64,000 nt of DNA, taken from Tiliqua scincoides. Taxonomy: Eukaryota; Chordata; Lepidosauria; Squamata; Scincidae. This document shows positions 26,101 through 34,327 of this stretch, piece after piece. Position numbers and translations under genes: made by a program. The notes beneath the pieces were generated by a model, which ran no database searches, was not told the DNA's origin, and was given only the letters and a program-made list of their open reading frames with translations. How positions within the stretch are numbered: the stretch's first letter is position 1; each line of letters begins with the position of its first letter. Location: the NCBI RefSeq assembly GCF_035046505.1, contig NC_089822.1, positions 115,585,307 to 115,649,306 of the forward strand, read 5' to 3'.

Positions 26101-26655
26101 TCTGTAATGATTTTCTATATTTAAGAAACTTTAGAGACTTAGGAGCGCGTTCGGTTTTCTGTATTACTGAACCAAGCTGCTGACAGTGTGGGCAGGTAAA
26201 CCTGGGCCCCACATCGGGAAGCACAGTAGACCAGGGCTCCAAAGATGCTTCCTGCTGCTGCTGCTCCGCCCCACCCCTGTCCTGCCCACTCTGTCACCCC
26301 CTCCCCTCCCCCCTCACGGGAAGGGGCCCCAAAGAAGCACTGCACCCCGAGAAAATGGCACTCGGAGGCCCCGGCTGCATGCGGTCCACGCCAACTCCAG
26401 TTCTTGTCCTAAAGGCGGGTGTACTGCCCCTAAACATGGAGGTTCCACTGAGCTATCGCGGAGGCCCAACTCCTTCTCCTGGTTCAGCAGTTTGCGCTTG
26501 GAAGACACGGCGAGTCCCCCGCGGCTGCCCCTCGCGCGCGCAGTCCCTCCGCAGCAACTGCAGGGAGGGCTCCAGCACAGCGGCTGCCAGAGAACGAAGC
26601 ACCGAACCTTCAGCCGCCCGTAGACTTTCACCGCTGCAGCAGCGATGTCCACCAT
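2047..26655 (-). CDS. HAUS7: HAUS augmin-like complex subunit 7, ten coding exons
   Basis: HAUS7 is one of the eight augmin subunits. Augmin recruits gamma-tubulin to spindle microtubules for branched nucleation and supports centrosome integrity. The coding segments on the minus strand are 26655-26608, 21287-21172, 16556-16489, 13274-13213, 11209-11094, 10155-9997, 9714-9618, 6820-6593, 2833-2722 and 2144-2047. All have GT/AG borders, compatible phases and no internal stop, and total 1,104 nt (367 residues plus stop), close to human HAUS7. Matches to the human protein as I remember it include LECxP-type LLCTPSSHRLDILEWI, MTNLGYELM, CAQKQL, LNPEC, VSDFNQLL, LSPCGPLFQS and the final SSKLEELRQK (human ATKMNELMEK). 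The start is the first ATG in a CpG-rich first exon and has a good context (GGGAAGATGG). Introns are full of transposons. The next gene, ECM2-like, is divergent, as expected for the HAUS7-biglycan neighbourhood. Identity is very secure; the exon 1 donor is the weakest junction. Confidence 0.95.
2722..2833 (-). CDS. HAUS7: HAUS7 coding exon 9
   Basis: Encodes ELQGLAQVTETSECVMKIVE, then EEKIAWSGSTQATL, matching human LLQVVMAVADTSAKAVETVK and EQICWGGSSSVMSL. The donor is GTAAGT, phase 1. The acceptor is CCAAG before GAG; using the next AG three bases on would drop one Glu. Length 112 nt. Confidence 0.92.
3722..4175. mobile_element. Non-autonomous hAT element in HAUS7 intron 8
   Basis: The ends are CAGTCATTCCCAACCT and AGGTTGGGAACCATTG, an imperfect terminal inverted repeat of hAT/Charlie type. 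Flanking octamers TTCTCCTG and TTTTACTG are an eroded 8-bp target duplication (6 of 8). AT-rich interior without coding capacity. Confidence 0.7.
4601..5928. mobile_element. GC-rich 1.33-kb non-autonomous hAT element with internal tandem duplication
   Basis: Terminal inverted repeat CAGGGGTGCTCA / TGAGCACCCCTG. Flanking octamers ATGTACAG (4593-4600) and ATGCACAG (5929-5936) are a target duplication with one mismatch. The interior is very GC-rich and holds a tandem duplication of about 360 bp (GAGCACGTGCAG recurs at 4777 and 5139). CAG-type triplets and GATCGA/GATCGCGATC palindromes lie near the right end. Open frames here occur in all frames and reflect composition. Confidence 0.8.
6593..6820 (-). 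CDS. HAUS7: HAUS7 coding exon 8
   Basis: Largest coding exon (228 nt, phase 0 to 0). It contains LKLVVSDFNQLLMTFGQVYE, then LSPCGPLFQSVHHSL, which match human LRLVTSDFHQLILAFLQVYD and LHPCGPIIQATHQNL almost residue for residue. The acceptor is TTTCAG and the donor GTGAGA. Confidence 0.97.
6848..6970 (-). mobile_element. CR1 LINE 3' end
   Basis: Starts with AATCATAGAATCATAGAGTT, the reverse complement of the CR1 terminal ATTCTATG repeat. It continues into the conserved TGGACTAGATGACC-like tail seen on the minus strand. Confidence 0.8.
8714..9165 (-). mobile_element. GC-rich element with CAATCCTGAGCTGC-type end
   Basis: Begins CAGCCCAATACTGAGCTGC and shares the CCCTTCCCCCAGGTAAG and GGGGTTACTC blocks with copies at 28132-28641 and 57331-57801, in the opposite orientation. 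The open minus frame at 9003-9242 lies inside it and is not a HAUS7 exon. Confidence 0.6.
9346..9440 (-). mobile_element. CR1 LINE 3' end fragment
   Basis: AATCATAGAATCACAGAGCT at its start marks the minus-strand CR1 terminus. Short and diverged. Confidence 0.6.
9618..9714 (-). CDS. HAUS7: HAUS7 coding exon 7
   Basis: Encodes SQLSTTSHEKILLELSKELE, then EMVATLQDLRVE, a predicted coiled-coil stretch equivalent to human EEEEKLAELARQLQESAAKL. The acceptor ends TATAAAG, with a weak pyrimidine tract. The donor is GTGAGC. Length 97 nt. It is the only junction that keeps both flanking frames. Confidence 0.85.
9997..10155 (-). CDS. HAUS7: HAUS7 coding exon 6
   Basis: Encodes AEESFQQIAKKNGEFLKQIF, then LQAVLNPECHLWSSDIKPLL, matching human REKNEALLGELFSS and LLNPECDPWPLDMQPLL. 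The acceptor is TTCCAG and the donor GTCAGC. Length 159 nt. GC-rich dispersed elements lie on both sides (8714-9165 and 10250-10660). Confidence 0.95.
10250..10660 (-). mobile_element. GC-rich dispersed element, second copy in HAUS7
   Basis: Shares GGCTCCTTGGGAGAAGG, CCCTTCCCCTGGGTAA and ATGGGGTTACTCAATTC with the other GC-rich copies. Lies 95 bp upstream of HAUS7 exon 6 in gene orientation. Right end poorly defined. Confidence 0.55.
11094..11209 (-). CDS. HAUS7: HAUS7 coding exon 5
   Basis: Encodes GKACAQKQLSFLEHLL onward to NSSSFS, matching human CACAQKQLHFMDQLL. The acceptor is CCACAG and the donor GTAAGG. Length 116 nt, phase 0 to 2. Confidence 0.93.
11575..12370. other. Unclassified GC-rich intronic stretch
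   Basis: Moderately GC-rich sequence in HAUS7 intron 4. It has a TTTATTAAAC motif near its left end and no recognisable coding sequence. It looks repeat-like but I cannot assign a family. Confidence 0.3.
12501..13020 (+). mobile_element. GC-rich element with inverted ends, complete-looking
   Basis: Left end GGGCACAATCCTGAG, right end ATAGGATTGCGCT, roughly inverted. The interior carries GGGGTAAGGGGAA, GGGCCCCTATCTTGCGCTGG and TGCCCATTCCAGCG blocks, shared with 53520-53902 and 54735-54969. No coding capacity. Confidence 0.65.
13213..13274 (-). CDS. HAUS7: HAUS7 coding exon 4
   Basis: Encodes (E)MTNLGYELMRCQANDLDLIE, matching human EMTKLGHELMLCAPDDQELL. The acceptor is TGACAG and the donor GTAGGT. 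Length 62 nt, ending in phase 0. Confidence 0.94.
13850..15420 (+). mobile_element. L1 LINE fragment (5' region and decayed ORF1)
   Basis: Frames around 14739-15245 encode ORF1p-like coiled coil and RNA-binding segments, such as QEIERLGKKIRKDQAKISE, ARVVRIQNIPEE and ARILRHVPW. Broken by stops and truncated before ORF2. Lies in HAUS7 intron 3. Confidence 0.65.
15424..16100 (+). mobile_element. CR1/L3-like LINE, C-terminal end of reverse transcriptase ORF
   Basis: Frame 15439-15816 reads DLGVLVDNSMKV, CAVAVKKANSMLGII, HLEYCVQFWSPHLKKDI and RATKMIAGLGHLPYEER, the classic CR1 ORF2 C-terminus. It shifts frame into NSLPQEVVMATCIDAFKRGL near 15930. 5'-truncated. Confidence 0.85.
16125..16312 (+). 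mobile_element. CR1 3' terminus nested in an L3-like tail
   Basis: Encodes QWNRLPREMVDSPSLEIFKQ, then the CR1 3' UTR ending CCAACTCTATGATTCTG. The flanks (CAGGTTGTGTCTG before; GTGTTCCCTGAAGCATTTGG after, to about 16415) belong to another LINE tail, so this piece interrupts it. Confidence 0.7.
16313..16415 (+). mobile_element. L3-like LINE 3' tail, distal part
   Basis: Contains GGTGGGCCACTGTGAG, AGCTGGACTAGATGGCCC and TTCTTATGTTC. The same tail is uninterrupted at 23115-23356. Confidence 0.65.
16489..16556 (-). CDS. HAUS7: HAUS7 coding exon 3
   Basis: Encodes VYPPFREQLSSLKESQPDVK, matching human VWPSLQDRFSSLKG. The acceptor is TTGCAG and the donor GTATGT. Length 68 nt. The exon sits in a short unique stretch between a CR1/L3-like tail and a 3-kb LINE insertion. 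Confidence 0.92.
16761..19816 (+). mobile_element. 5'-truncated non-LTR retrotransposon with endonuclease and reverse transcriptase
   Basis: Flanked by a perfect 14-bp duplication TGATTAGATTTGGG (16747-16760 and 19817-19830). Decayed frames read in order: endonuclease (LVLGDMNARIG, DYIFIPG, GLSDHLPLF), reverse transcriptase (SIIVPIFKNGDKN, EQSGFRSG, DLKGAFDSI, GVKQGCVLAPTLFNLF, LLYADDMLLLA with the YADD site, FKYLGVLF) and a C-terminal Cys/His segment (CRCGTGSLETVPHILLSC). Several stops and frame breaks. The 3' end is ATATGCCAATAAAGGTTT plus GAATT repeats. Possibly Vingi/Ingi-like; clade uncertain. Lies in HAUS7 intron 2 on the opposite strand. Confidence 0.85.
19981..20319. mobile_element. 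Non-autonomous hAT element, family A copy 1
   Basis: The ends CAGTGTTTCTCAAACTGTGG and GTGTGAGAACCACTG form an imperfect terminal inverted repeat of hAT/Charlie type. The interior CCCCATTCATTTCAATATTT is shared with copies at 27352-27689 and 54242-54606. Confidence 0.8.
21172..21287 (-). CDS. HAUS7: HAUS7 coding exon 2
   Basis: Starts DLGCPALESVYLSE and ends HRLDILEWICI plus two bases. The acceptor is ...CAATAG and the donor GTAATC. It aligns with the human CPFLEGLYITEP to EILEWMC segment. Length 116 nt, phase 0 to 2. Confidence 0.93.
21415..21560. repeat. SINE 3'-tail segment
   Basis: ATCCTGCCTTTCCCATGC, then AAGGCACCTTACAAAAT and an A/T-rich ACCATAAAGG tail, resembling the 3' part of squamate tRNA-derived SINEs. 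A similar tail lies at about 397-480. Confidence 0.5.
23115..23356 (+). mobile_element. L3-like LINE 3' tail
   Basis: Contains CATCACAGGTTACAAGCC, GCATCTGGTGGGCCTCTG, AACTAGATGGGCCTTTGGCC and GTGCTCTTATGTTAC. The same tail as at 16020-16415 but without the nested insertion. Confidence 0.7.
24440..24930 (+). mobile_element. LINE reverse-transcriptase relic
   Basis: A plus-strand frame near 24481 reads ASIDFKQAFDSI and KIIRLIKQLYAD, the reverse transcriptase FIDFKKAFDS motif and following helix. Short, broken, with no ends found. Confidence 0.55.
25828..25985 (+). repeat. Dispersed repeat, copy inverted relative to 47215-47396
   Basis: Contains CTGGGCCCAGGGTCAAAAAG, GGAAATTTCCTGG and CCAATCTCACCCAGAC. 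The same blocks occur as the reverse complement near 47280-47360. Family unknown. Confidence 0.6.
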
Positions 26656-27150
26656 CTTCCCGCCGCTGCAGCAGCTCCGCCGCCTCTCGCTTCTATTGGG
26701 CGCTGGCCTTGGCGTCGGAGCCGATAGGAGAGACGGGGGGGGAGCGGGGCGGGGTCTCCGTGCGAGCCGAGGAAGGCGTCTCCTCCCGCCAGGCGGAGAA
26801 AGCCCTGCACGAGCCCGTCAGAAAGCTCCGGCAGGCAGGGCAGCGCAGCCCTTCTGGGGTCTCCACCAAGAACGCTGCGCTCCCGCCCTGCGCGTGCCCA
26901 CGGCTGGGAGCGAGCCCAGTCCTGCTGGGAAGGCGGGTGTTTGGGTTCACAGTGCGCGCTACTCTCGGGTCAGTGTGTCGCAGCCGCTGACTTGATCCTG
27001 CTGCACCCGCAAAGCAGAGCTGGCGGGGCTTGGAGGCCAGCAAATGTTTTCATGGCTGGCAGGTGCCCCGGGGGAGAACTATGCTGCACTTGGAGGGGGA
27101 GGAGATGCGCATCCTGCGATTGGCACAGCCAGAGCCCCCCAGCATGCGGG
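26600..27150 (-). promoter_or_regulatory. CpG-rich promoter of HAUS7
   Basis: GC- and CpG-dense stretch around the HAUS7 start codon. The AT-rich flanks have few CpGs. A CCAAT motif on the minus strand lies about 40 bp upstream of the ATG (ATTGG at about 26695). No TATA box is evident, which fits a housekeeping cell-division gene. Many overlapping open frames here are a by-product of base composition. Confidence 0.7.
26608..26655 (-). CDS. HAUS7: HAUS7 coding exon 1
   Basis: Encodes MVDIAAAAVKVYGRLK, matching the AAVEVFGKLK segment of human HAUS7 but with a shorter acidic N-terminus. The exon ends in phase 0. The donor reads GTTCGG, which is weak beyond the obligatory GT. No better GT follows nearby in frame. 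Confidence 0.85.
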
Positions 27151-27351
27151 CAGCCGGAGCTCCCCACACGCGGAGAAAGTCTCCCTTTCCTCACGCAAAA
27201 TGTCATTTGCAGGCTTCTACAGTACTGGCTGGATCAAGTGCGAAACAAGACTAGTGGCACTTGAAAGACATATTTCAGAATACGTGTCTGTGGGCTAGCC
27301 CACTTGTAGTCTGCAAAAGCTGACGCTGGAATGGTCTTTAGTCTTTTAAGA

Positions 27352-27689
27352 CAGTGTTTCTCAAACTGTGGGTCACAAGCCAATTTTGGGTGGGTCCCCA
27401 TTCATTTCAATATTTTATTTTTATTGAACTTCATGCTATCAAGGGACATGACTGCATTTGGGGAAATCTTACAGACCTGTGCTTATAAAAGGCTGCTATG
27501 TATATTCTTTTAACAATATTAGGAAATGGGACTTACTCCTGGGTAGTGTGGGTAGGACTGCAGCCTAGGATTGTAAAATTTTTTCCTGTTTGATGATGTC
27601 ACTTCTGGTCATGACATCACTCCCAGTGGGTCCTGACAGATTGTTATTCTAAAATGTGGGTCCTTGTGCTAAATGTGTGAGAACCACTG
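27352..27689. mobile_element. Non-autonomous hAT element, family A copy 2
   Basis: Same ends as 19981-20319. Flanking octamers TTTTAAGA and CTTTAAGG are an eroded 8-bp target duplication. The interior includes GGGACTTACTCCTGGGTAG and TGCAGCCTAGGATTG, blocks shared with the ~90-bp hairpin repeat. Confidence 0.8.
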
Positions 27690-28131
27690 CTTTAAGGTGT
27701 TAAAGAACTGTTAGTTTCTTGTGGCAGAAACAACAAACACAGCTACCTGTAAGTTGTACTGTGTGGTTAATATTAGTCCCCAGCAGGGGGCGCCCCAAGC
27801 TTGCCACTTTCCTGTTTCAGCATCTGTTCTATTCCTGTTTGCTGATCATATGGCAGGCAGTTCATCACAGTCCAAAGCTGCATGTTGTTAATCTGCAAGC
27901 CCTGTACAGCTTCTGCTTTGATCCAACTATATATACTGGCAGTAATAGCCTGTTGTAAGCATCTTCCCCAAGATTGAAAAACACAATCCAGGAGATGAAG
28001 CCAAGTTGCCCAGTCAGATTGTTAGCAATAAGGTTGCTTTGCTGTTTAGAAAAAGGGGAGAGGGAGTGGAAGGCTTAAGTCAGTCCTTCCTGGTCTCCTT
28101 CTCCCCCCCCCCCATGAATGGTACAGCCTAA

Positions 28132-28641
28132 GGGCCCAATCCTGAACAGTGCGTGCACTGTTACAAACATGCCATAAGGCACACTTGTGGGCCCTACCGC
28201 CGGATGGGCTGCCAGAGCTCCACCGATTGGCAGTCACACAAACCGTCCAGCAGCAGAGAGGTAAGTGGGGGTGTAGGGGGACGTGGGGAGGAGGTGGGGG
28301 AGGCAAGGAGAGGGTGGGGAGGAGGCGTTCCAAGGGAGGGAGGGAGGGAGGGAAGCAGGCAGCCAGGAAGGATCAACCGACCAGTGGAGCTTTGCTTCAC
28401 CAGATCCAGAGCCTTCGTGTGGGTCACCACTTTGACCACAGTGGTCAATTCACCACTGACCTTTGGGTTGGTAGTGAATTGAGTAGCCCCATTGTGGGGC
28501 TACTCTCTTTACCTATGGAAAAGGAATGAAAGTCTCCTTCTCCCAAGGAACCACTGGCAGCTGCCCAGAGCGTGCATGATGCAGTGGCAGCCATTTTCAG
28601 TGCCGTTGCAGCTCTGTGCACTGGGCAGCTCAGGATTGGGC
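28132..28641 (+). mobile_element. GC-rich element with inverted ends
   Basis: Left end GGGCCCAATCCTGAAC, right end GCTCAGGATTGGGCTG. Contains CATGCCATAAGGCACAC, GAGGGAGGGAGGGAGG and GTAGCCCCATTGTGGGGC. No coding capacity. Confidence 0.65.
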
Positions 28642-29129
28642 TGTTAGTTCTTGTTGCATCAGCTTCAGGAAATATAGCAACTGTTGGTGCATTCCCCCAC
28701 CTCCACTAGGGCTATGTAGTTTGAGAAACACAGAAATTCCTCAGTTTACTTTCTTTAACATTGTTGCTGTAATAGGAAAATAAACCCTGCCTTTGCTTAA
28801 TGTAATTCTGCACAAGAATTCTTAAAAAAAGCTGATGCCAGATCATTTCCTGCCTTTCAAAACTCAACTTCATCAGCAAAATAGTTCCTGAATAGTTTTC
28901 ACAGACAAGGCTTAAAGTGGTCTTCATTCTAACAGTGTGTAACAGAGATGTAAAACTTACATTGGACAAACTACTCTCTTGCATTATGAATATGGTTCTG
29001 TTTTCTCTTCTGCAAAGTCTTAATTTTTTCAGTTTCTGGTATTTGTTCTGTCATCTCCAGTCTACTGCTAAGCAGGTTTAACTGAGAAGACATGCTAGTT
29101 CATTTTGTGACTTAATTCCTCATAAATAC

Positions 29130-29575
29130 AGATGGGCCCCCTTATCTGCAGGTGTTCCATTCTGGAACCCCCTGCGGATAGCCGAAACTGCGGATATGGG
29201 TGATCGCTTGTCCATGTGGTCTGGATGCTCCCCTCCTGAGGGTCCACAGCTCCTCTCCGGAAAGTCCTCTGAGCTCAGCAGAAGTCACAGGCATCTGTCT
29301 ACCACCTCTGCCAGGCTCAGACTGAACTTGGCAGCTCAAAACACACGACTTCCAGTTTCAAAAGAAACCAGAAGTGACGTATTTAATGCCTGATAAGGTT
29401 TGTAGGAGGCCCCGGGGAAGCCCTCCATGAAACTGGAGGTTATGTGTTTTGAGCTGTCAAGTTCAGTCTGAGCCCTGCAGAGACCATGGACGGACATCCA
29501 TGTCCAGAGGGGACGCACGGGGGGGCGCACACCAATCCGCAGATATGGGATCTGTGGATATGGGGGGGCCCCTGT
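29130..29575. mobile_element. Tigger-like DNA element remnant
   Basis: Inverted ends GGGCCCCCTTATCTGCAGG and ATCTGTGGATATGGGGGGGC-like. Internal pieces GGAAGCCCTCCATG and CTTCCAGTTTC are shared with a fragment at 36210-36360. Superfamily guess from the end sequence only. Confidence 0.5.
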
Positions 29576-30715
29576 ATGTCTGAAATTGCCATTCTGATTT
29601 GGAAGCCTTTGGAGCGGAAGCAGGATCCATGTCTTTTTGTACCTTCTACAGCAGTGTTTTTCAATTAGTGGTATTTCACAGCATGGGAGGTGATGCTTAG
29701 CCCCACTGCATGGTGACCATGTTGCACTGCCCTGCTTGTCCTGACCTCAGTGAAAGTAGAGATGGCTGGGGCAGTGATACATCAGTGGGCAAGATGTGAC
29801 TGTGCAGCTGTCTGGCCCTTCAAAAGAAACACACCTTGGGAAAGGAGGGTGCAGAATGAAGGCAAGATCAGGAGGTAGAAGCAACTGAAGACCACTCTCT
29901 CTTACTGCAGGGATAACTATGAGGCAAGCCACCCACTTGTGTGTAGATCTCTGATCTCACTAGTGATACCTGCAAAAGGTGATACTTCTCAAAGTGGTAC
30001 TTGCAACAACAAAGGTTGAAAAGTCGCACTAAGCAGTGCTTTGCTATGCATAGTTGACAATAATATAGACATCACAGTATATAATAGTAGAATCCACCAA
30101 GTGCATGCACTCTCTCTATTTCTCCCCTAAAAACCCCTTATCTTCTTTCATGCCACCATCACCACCCCAACATCCATTCAGCTGTTCCCTGCCTTCATTC
30201 CTCATGTAGATTTGCTAACTGACCCAGGGTCTGGCCTCTTATTCTGCCTTTAACAGGAGCATGATCCACAGAAATTGGCAGTTGATGCTTTTCATGGCCG
30301 GAAGGTAATGGTAACAGTATAGGTAATGGAGCTTGTTTATGTGCATCAGCCACTGATTTGCTCAGATCAAGCTTTCTTCAAGACATAGGAGCCAGAGTAT
30401 GGTAAAACTTTGGCAACCTCACAGCTAAATGTGTCTTTCTTTGGGACTTCTCATCTGACCATGTGCCTGTATTTTTAAGCTTTCCTGCTTTCTACCAGAT
30501 AGGCAACTTCACTGGCTAATTTGACCATCTCAGATGCTACCAGCTGAGCGTTTGTTTCTGGGTAACCATAAAATGTAGGCTCAAGCCAGGCTGTGTTAGA
30601 GATGTGAAGGCCCAGAAAAAACCAGTTTTTTTCCATTTTTTCCTGAAGCCTTTTTTGTTTTTTTCTGAAAAATTGAAAAAAGAAAAAAATTGATTATGGA
30701 ATAATAATAATAATA

Positions 30716-31105
30716 CAGATATTTATATACAGCCTTTCTTGGTCGTCAGATTGCTCCTCAGACTTTATTCAAGGCAGTTTACATAGGCATTTTTACAGTT
30801 GAAGAAAGGTTCTATCTTTCAAGAACCACAACATTTCAGATGGATCTTTCTGATCTGGTATCACATTCTGGCCTCCAGCTTCCTCCCACGCAAGCTGGCA
30901 AGCAGCTCCTTCATCTCTCACATGGAGGGCAACCAAGACACTTCTTCGCTCACACCAAAGAGCAGGTGGAATAACTTGGCTTGGCTTGTCAGCTGCTTCA
31001 AGGTCTCACCATTCACCGTGCCTGTGGCCTTGAACTGGTAAGCTGCGGATGTTCTCTTCAGGCAAACGGAGGCTCTACCCTCTAGACCAGACCTCCTGCC
31101 CATGT
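30716..31105 (-). repeat. tRNA-derived SINE
   Basis: Left part ATTTATATACAGCCTTTCTT and CAAGGCAGTTTACATAGGC is the 3' tail. The right part, CTCTACCCTCTAGACCAGAC, is the decayed tRNA-like head. The same element lies at 48139-48505 and 63305-63716. Confidence 0.7.
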
Positions 31106-31194
31106 TTTATTTTAACATGATGAATAAAATATTTTAAGACAAGGTGTTCAAATATTTTCCAAATCATTTCTAAAAAATATGCATGGTATCAGAT

Positions 31195-31780
31195 TACAGG
31201 TTGAGTCTCATTAATTGCAAGGGTTCCATTCCAAGAAACGCACTATAGCAAATCAATTTAAAAAACAAAGTTTCTTTGCTCTGGTGATTTAAACAGCCTT
31301 GATGACCTTTGTAATGCACACATAGTCAATTAGTCTCTCTCCAGGAGCTTAGGCTTCACTAGGAGGCAGCAATCCCTCCCTTCACCAGGAGCCCCAGCAA
31401 GGGGGAAAGAATGGAGAAGGTGATAATCACTGCCATTTAGCCTTCATTCATGTGCTCAGGGGGAAGGGAGGAGTGAAGCCTCCAGAGAGAATGATTGATG
31501 GATTGTCAGCCGGCTACCCTCTCTGGCATTATTAAATATTGAGGTCCCTTCTCATCAGCTTTGAGATAGAAAAATCTGTGGATACTTAGGTTATACCTGT
31601 AATTAATTGTAGGGCTGTCTCTCTGCAACAGTAAAAAGCAATTTTTTAAACTGTGACTTTAAAGGGGTGCATTTTTTCCCTTCTCCAGGGATCAGCACAT
31701 TCCTTCTCATTTGCAGGGGGCCATTGTTGAGTCAAATTTGTGCATAAAAAATCTGTGTATAACAAGGCTGCACCTGTGTT
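31195..31780. mobile_element. Tigger-like non-autonomous element
   Basis: ACAGGTTGAGTCTCATTA at the left and GTATAACAAGGCTGCACCTGT at the right are imperfect inverted ends. The interior has AAGGGTTCCATTCC, typical of Tigger-derived MITEs. No coding capacity. Confidence 0.5.
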
Positions 31781-32220
31781 CTAATTTCTGTGCACTGAGG
31801 ACAAGCAAGTCATAGGTTACAAACTGAACTCTCCAATGCAAGAACAAGATGCATTTCTTCCTTTAGGAGGTGCTGCTATTGTCACAAGGAAAGTAAAAGG
31901 TTTCAGTTTTGTTTTTGCATGTGGATAGGTATGTTTGGTTCTGTCCTGTCCACTAGACCTCAAAGCACTGGAAGAAAACAGAGAGCAACGAAAAGGACCT
32001 GAAAGTATATACTTAATTTAAAAAGGGAAGAGTTGACATTTATCTGATTCCAGAAAACTGAATCATTTACCTACATTAGTTTATCTTTATAACCTTTGTG
32101 TAAATAATGATTTAATTACTACTAATCTGGTTCTTTACTTCCCTCACCCATAACCATAGATTAGTGTCTTCTTGCAAACTAGCCATTAAATTATTTTTCT
32201 TTCCTACTCCCCTCAGGAAA

Positions 32221-33308
32221 ATGGTGAGACCAACATCTATCATATGGAGGCATTTTCACATTACAAGTTCTTCTGAGAAGGAAAATGTGATTTGCAAATA
32301 TTGTCAAATGAAATATGCATTTCCAAATGCTACAAGGATGACAAAACACATTCTTGTATGTAACAAGTATCCTGTAGATATTAAAAAATTATTCATGAAT
32401 CTAAGCGAAGAGGACCACAATGATGAAAATGCACATCGTTTTTCTCAACATTCTCGTTCAATGTCCTTTTTCTACTCCATCTGTAACATCAGCAGCAGCG
32501 CAGTGTTGTCTCATCAGCAGCATCTTCAAGTAAACAGATACTGAAGACAGTTGCATCCAAAAATTATTCAATAACTTCATTTGTAGACGAGATGATACAT
32601 GAAGATCAATGACAATGCCAGCAATATGAAGCAGCATGGCATATCATAATGGATAAGTTTCCACATATTACTGCAATAGGATGTGCATCTCATGTGCTAA
32701 ACTTGCTTCTTAATGGTATGAAACGGGACACCCTTCAAATGATCTATAGACAAGCAAAAGAAGTTATAAAACTTGTAAAAGGTACTCATATTGTAGCTGC
32801 AGTTTTCAAGAAGCAAGTAGAAAAAAATGCAAAGAATAAAATAGTGACACTGAAGCTCTGTAGTAAAACTCAGTGGGCTGGAGTGGTGATCTCCTTTGAA
32901 AGTTGACTAAAAAACAAAGAAGCTCCTCAAGAAACAGTAATAGTTGAAGATCTTAAAGTCCCAAGGAGTATAAGAAACACTGTTCTTGATCAGGATGTCT
33001 TCTGGGTTCAGCTGCAAAATTCCCTGAAGATTCTAAAGCCAATTGATGCAGCAATCACTGCATCTGAATCAGATAGTGCACTTTTGTCAGAAATTCCTTA
33101 TTTAATGACCAAGATAAAAACAACTGTTTCTGAAAATCTCAGTATATCTCCACTTACAACTATAGAAGAAAGTAAAGTGAAAGATTTTATTTTAAAAAGG
33201 GAAGAATTTTGTTGCCATCCAATTCATGCTGCTGCAAATCTGCTGGATCCAAGATTCAAAGGTGGAAATATAAGTGATGATAGCACTGGTACTGCATTTG
33301 ACTTCTGA
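32221..33308 (+). pseudogene. Decayed hAT transposase with BED zinc finger
   Basis: Frame 32221-32544 starts MVRPTSIIWRHF and carries the BED finger CKYCQMKYAF...TKHILVC. Frame 32649-32906 has ASHVLNLLLNGM, RQAKEVIKLVK and KTQWAG. Frame 33084-33308 has FILKREEFCCHPIHAAANLL and DPRFKGG. Stops and a missing segment (32545-32648) break it, and the C-terminal dimerisation region is absent. It is an hAT DNA-transposon remnant between the two genes, not a working domesticated ZBED gene. Confidence 0.8.
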
Positions 33309-33354
33309 GCTACAGTGGTCCAATACTTCTGGACTGGTGTTGTATACTGTTGTG

Positions 33355-33730
33355 TAAGAGGAAAGCCCCCTCGTCCCCTTCCCCTGAGTAAGGCAAGTAG
33401 CCCGCAATGGGGCTACTCACAATGGGGCAAAGAAAAGGTGCTCGTGTAGGGCATGCAGCCCTATGTGAATACCCCGGATCCTGTGGAGCGGACCTCTGCG
33501 GATCCTCCTCCCTCCCCCCAGCACGCCTCCCGCCCACCCCCTGGCATGCCACCAGCCTCCCCCCTCCCCGGAACGCCTCCTCCCTGCCCCGCCTACCGTG
33601 TCGCTGGTCGGCGGTCCAGGAGACCGCCAAGCCGCGGGAGCTGGGCAACTGCCCAGCACTAGCCCAGCACCAGCCCAGCACTGACCCGCACTGGGCTAGC
33701 ACGGGCCAGAGCTTGGCAGTGAGCCCCGTG
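33355..33730. mobile_element. GC-rich dispersed element fragment
   Basis: Shares CCCCTTCCCCTGAGTAAGG and CAATGGGGCTACTCAC with the other GC-rich elements. Abuts the end of the hAT transposase fossil. Open frames here reflect GC content. Confidence 0.5.
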
Positions 33731-34327
33731 AATTAAAAATAATTAGTCTCAACCTGTACAACAAAGTCAATTAAAAATACTTAAAAAGGAGATGTGAATC
33801 AAAAGCATTAACCAGTCTGAAAGCAGCTTTTTATAATTTGAGAAATTAAAAGGCCTGGGTGAAACATTTTGCCTGACACTTAAGACAGAAGACATGGTGC
33901 CAAGCAAGCCTCTCTGAGGAAAGAGTTCCACAGATGGGGCACCACCTACCTTGCATCAGGAGACAGGAGAAGACTGAAAGGCACACTGATGTTTGTATGG
34001 GAATTGGTGGTCCTTTAGATGTCCATATCCCAAGTTATCTTGGACTCCGAAAGTTAAAGCCTTCACTTTGAATTTTCAGAAACAAAGGCCAGTGAAACTG
34101 TATAAAAACTGTTGAGTCTGCTTACAGTCTAGCAGCTGTATTTTAGCAGAATAGTACAGTATTATATTCTGGTCTAGTCTGAAGATTACCAATAGAAAGT
34201 ATTTCTTGCCTGCATTCAGTTTGCAACAATATTACATGTTATGTGAAGCTTGCTTGGTTTTGTGTGTGAGATATCTGAAACCAGATAACAGAATTGAGGG
34301 GAAACTTTTAACATTTTAACACTGGAG

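Noticed and set aside
26186-26995. Overlapping plus-strand open frames at the CpG-rich region
   Set aside because: A by-product of GC content around the HAUS7 promoter; no recognisable protein motifs.
32221-33308. Domesticated ZBED-type host gene
   Set aside because: Stops and a missing segment break the frame, and the C-terminal region is absent.
33310-33736. GC-rich open frames next to the hAT transposase
   Set aside because: Pro/Ala/Arg low-complexity products within a dispersed GC-rich element.
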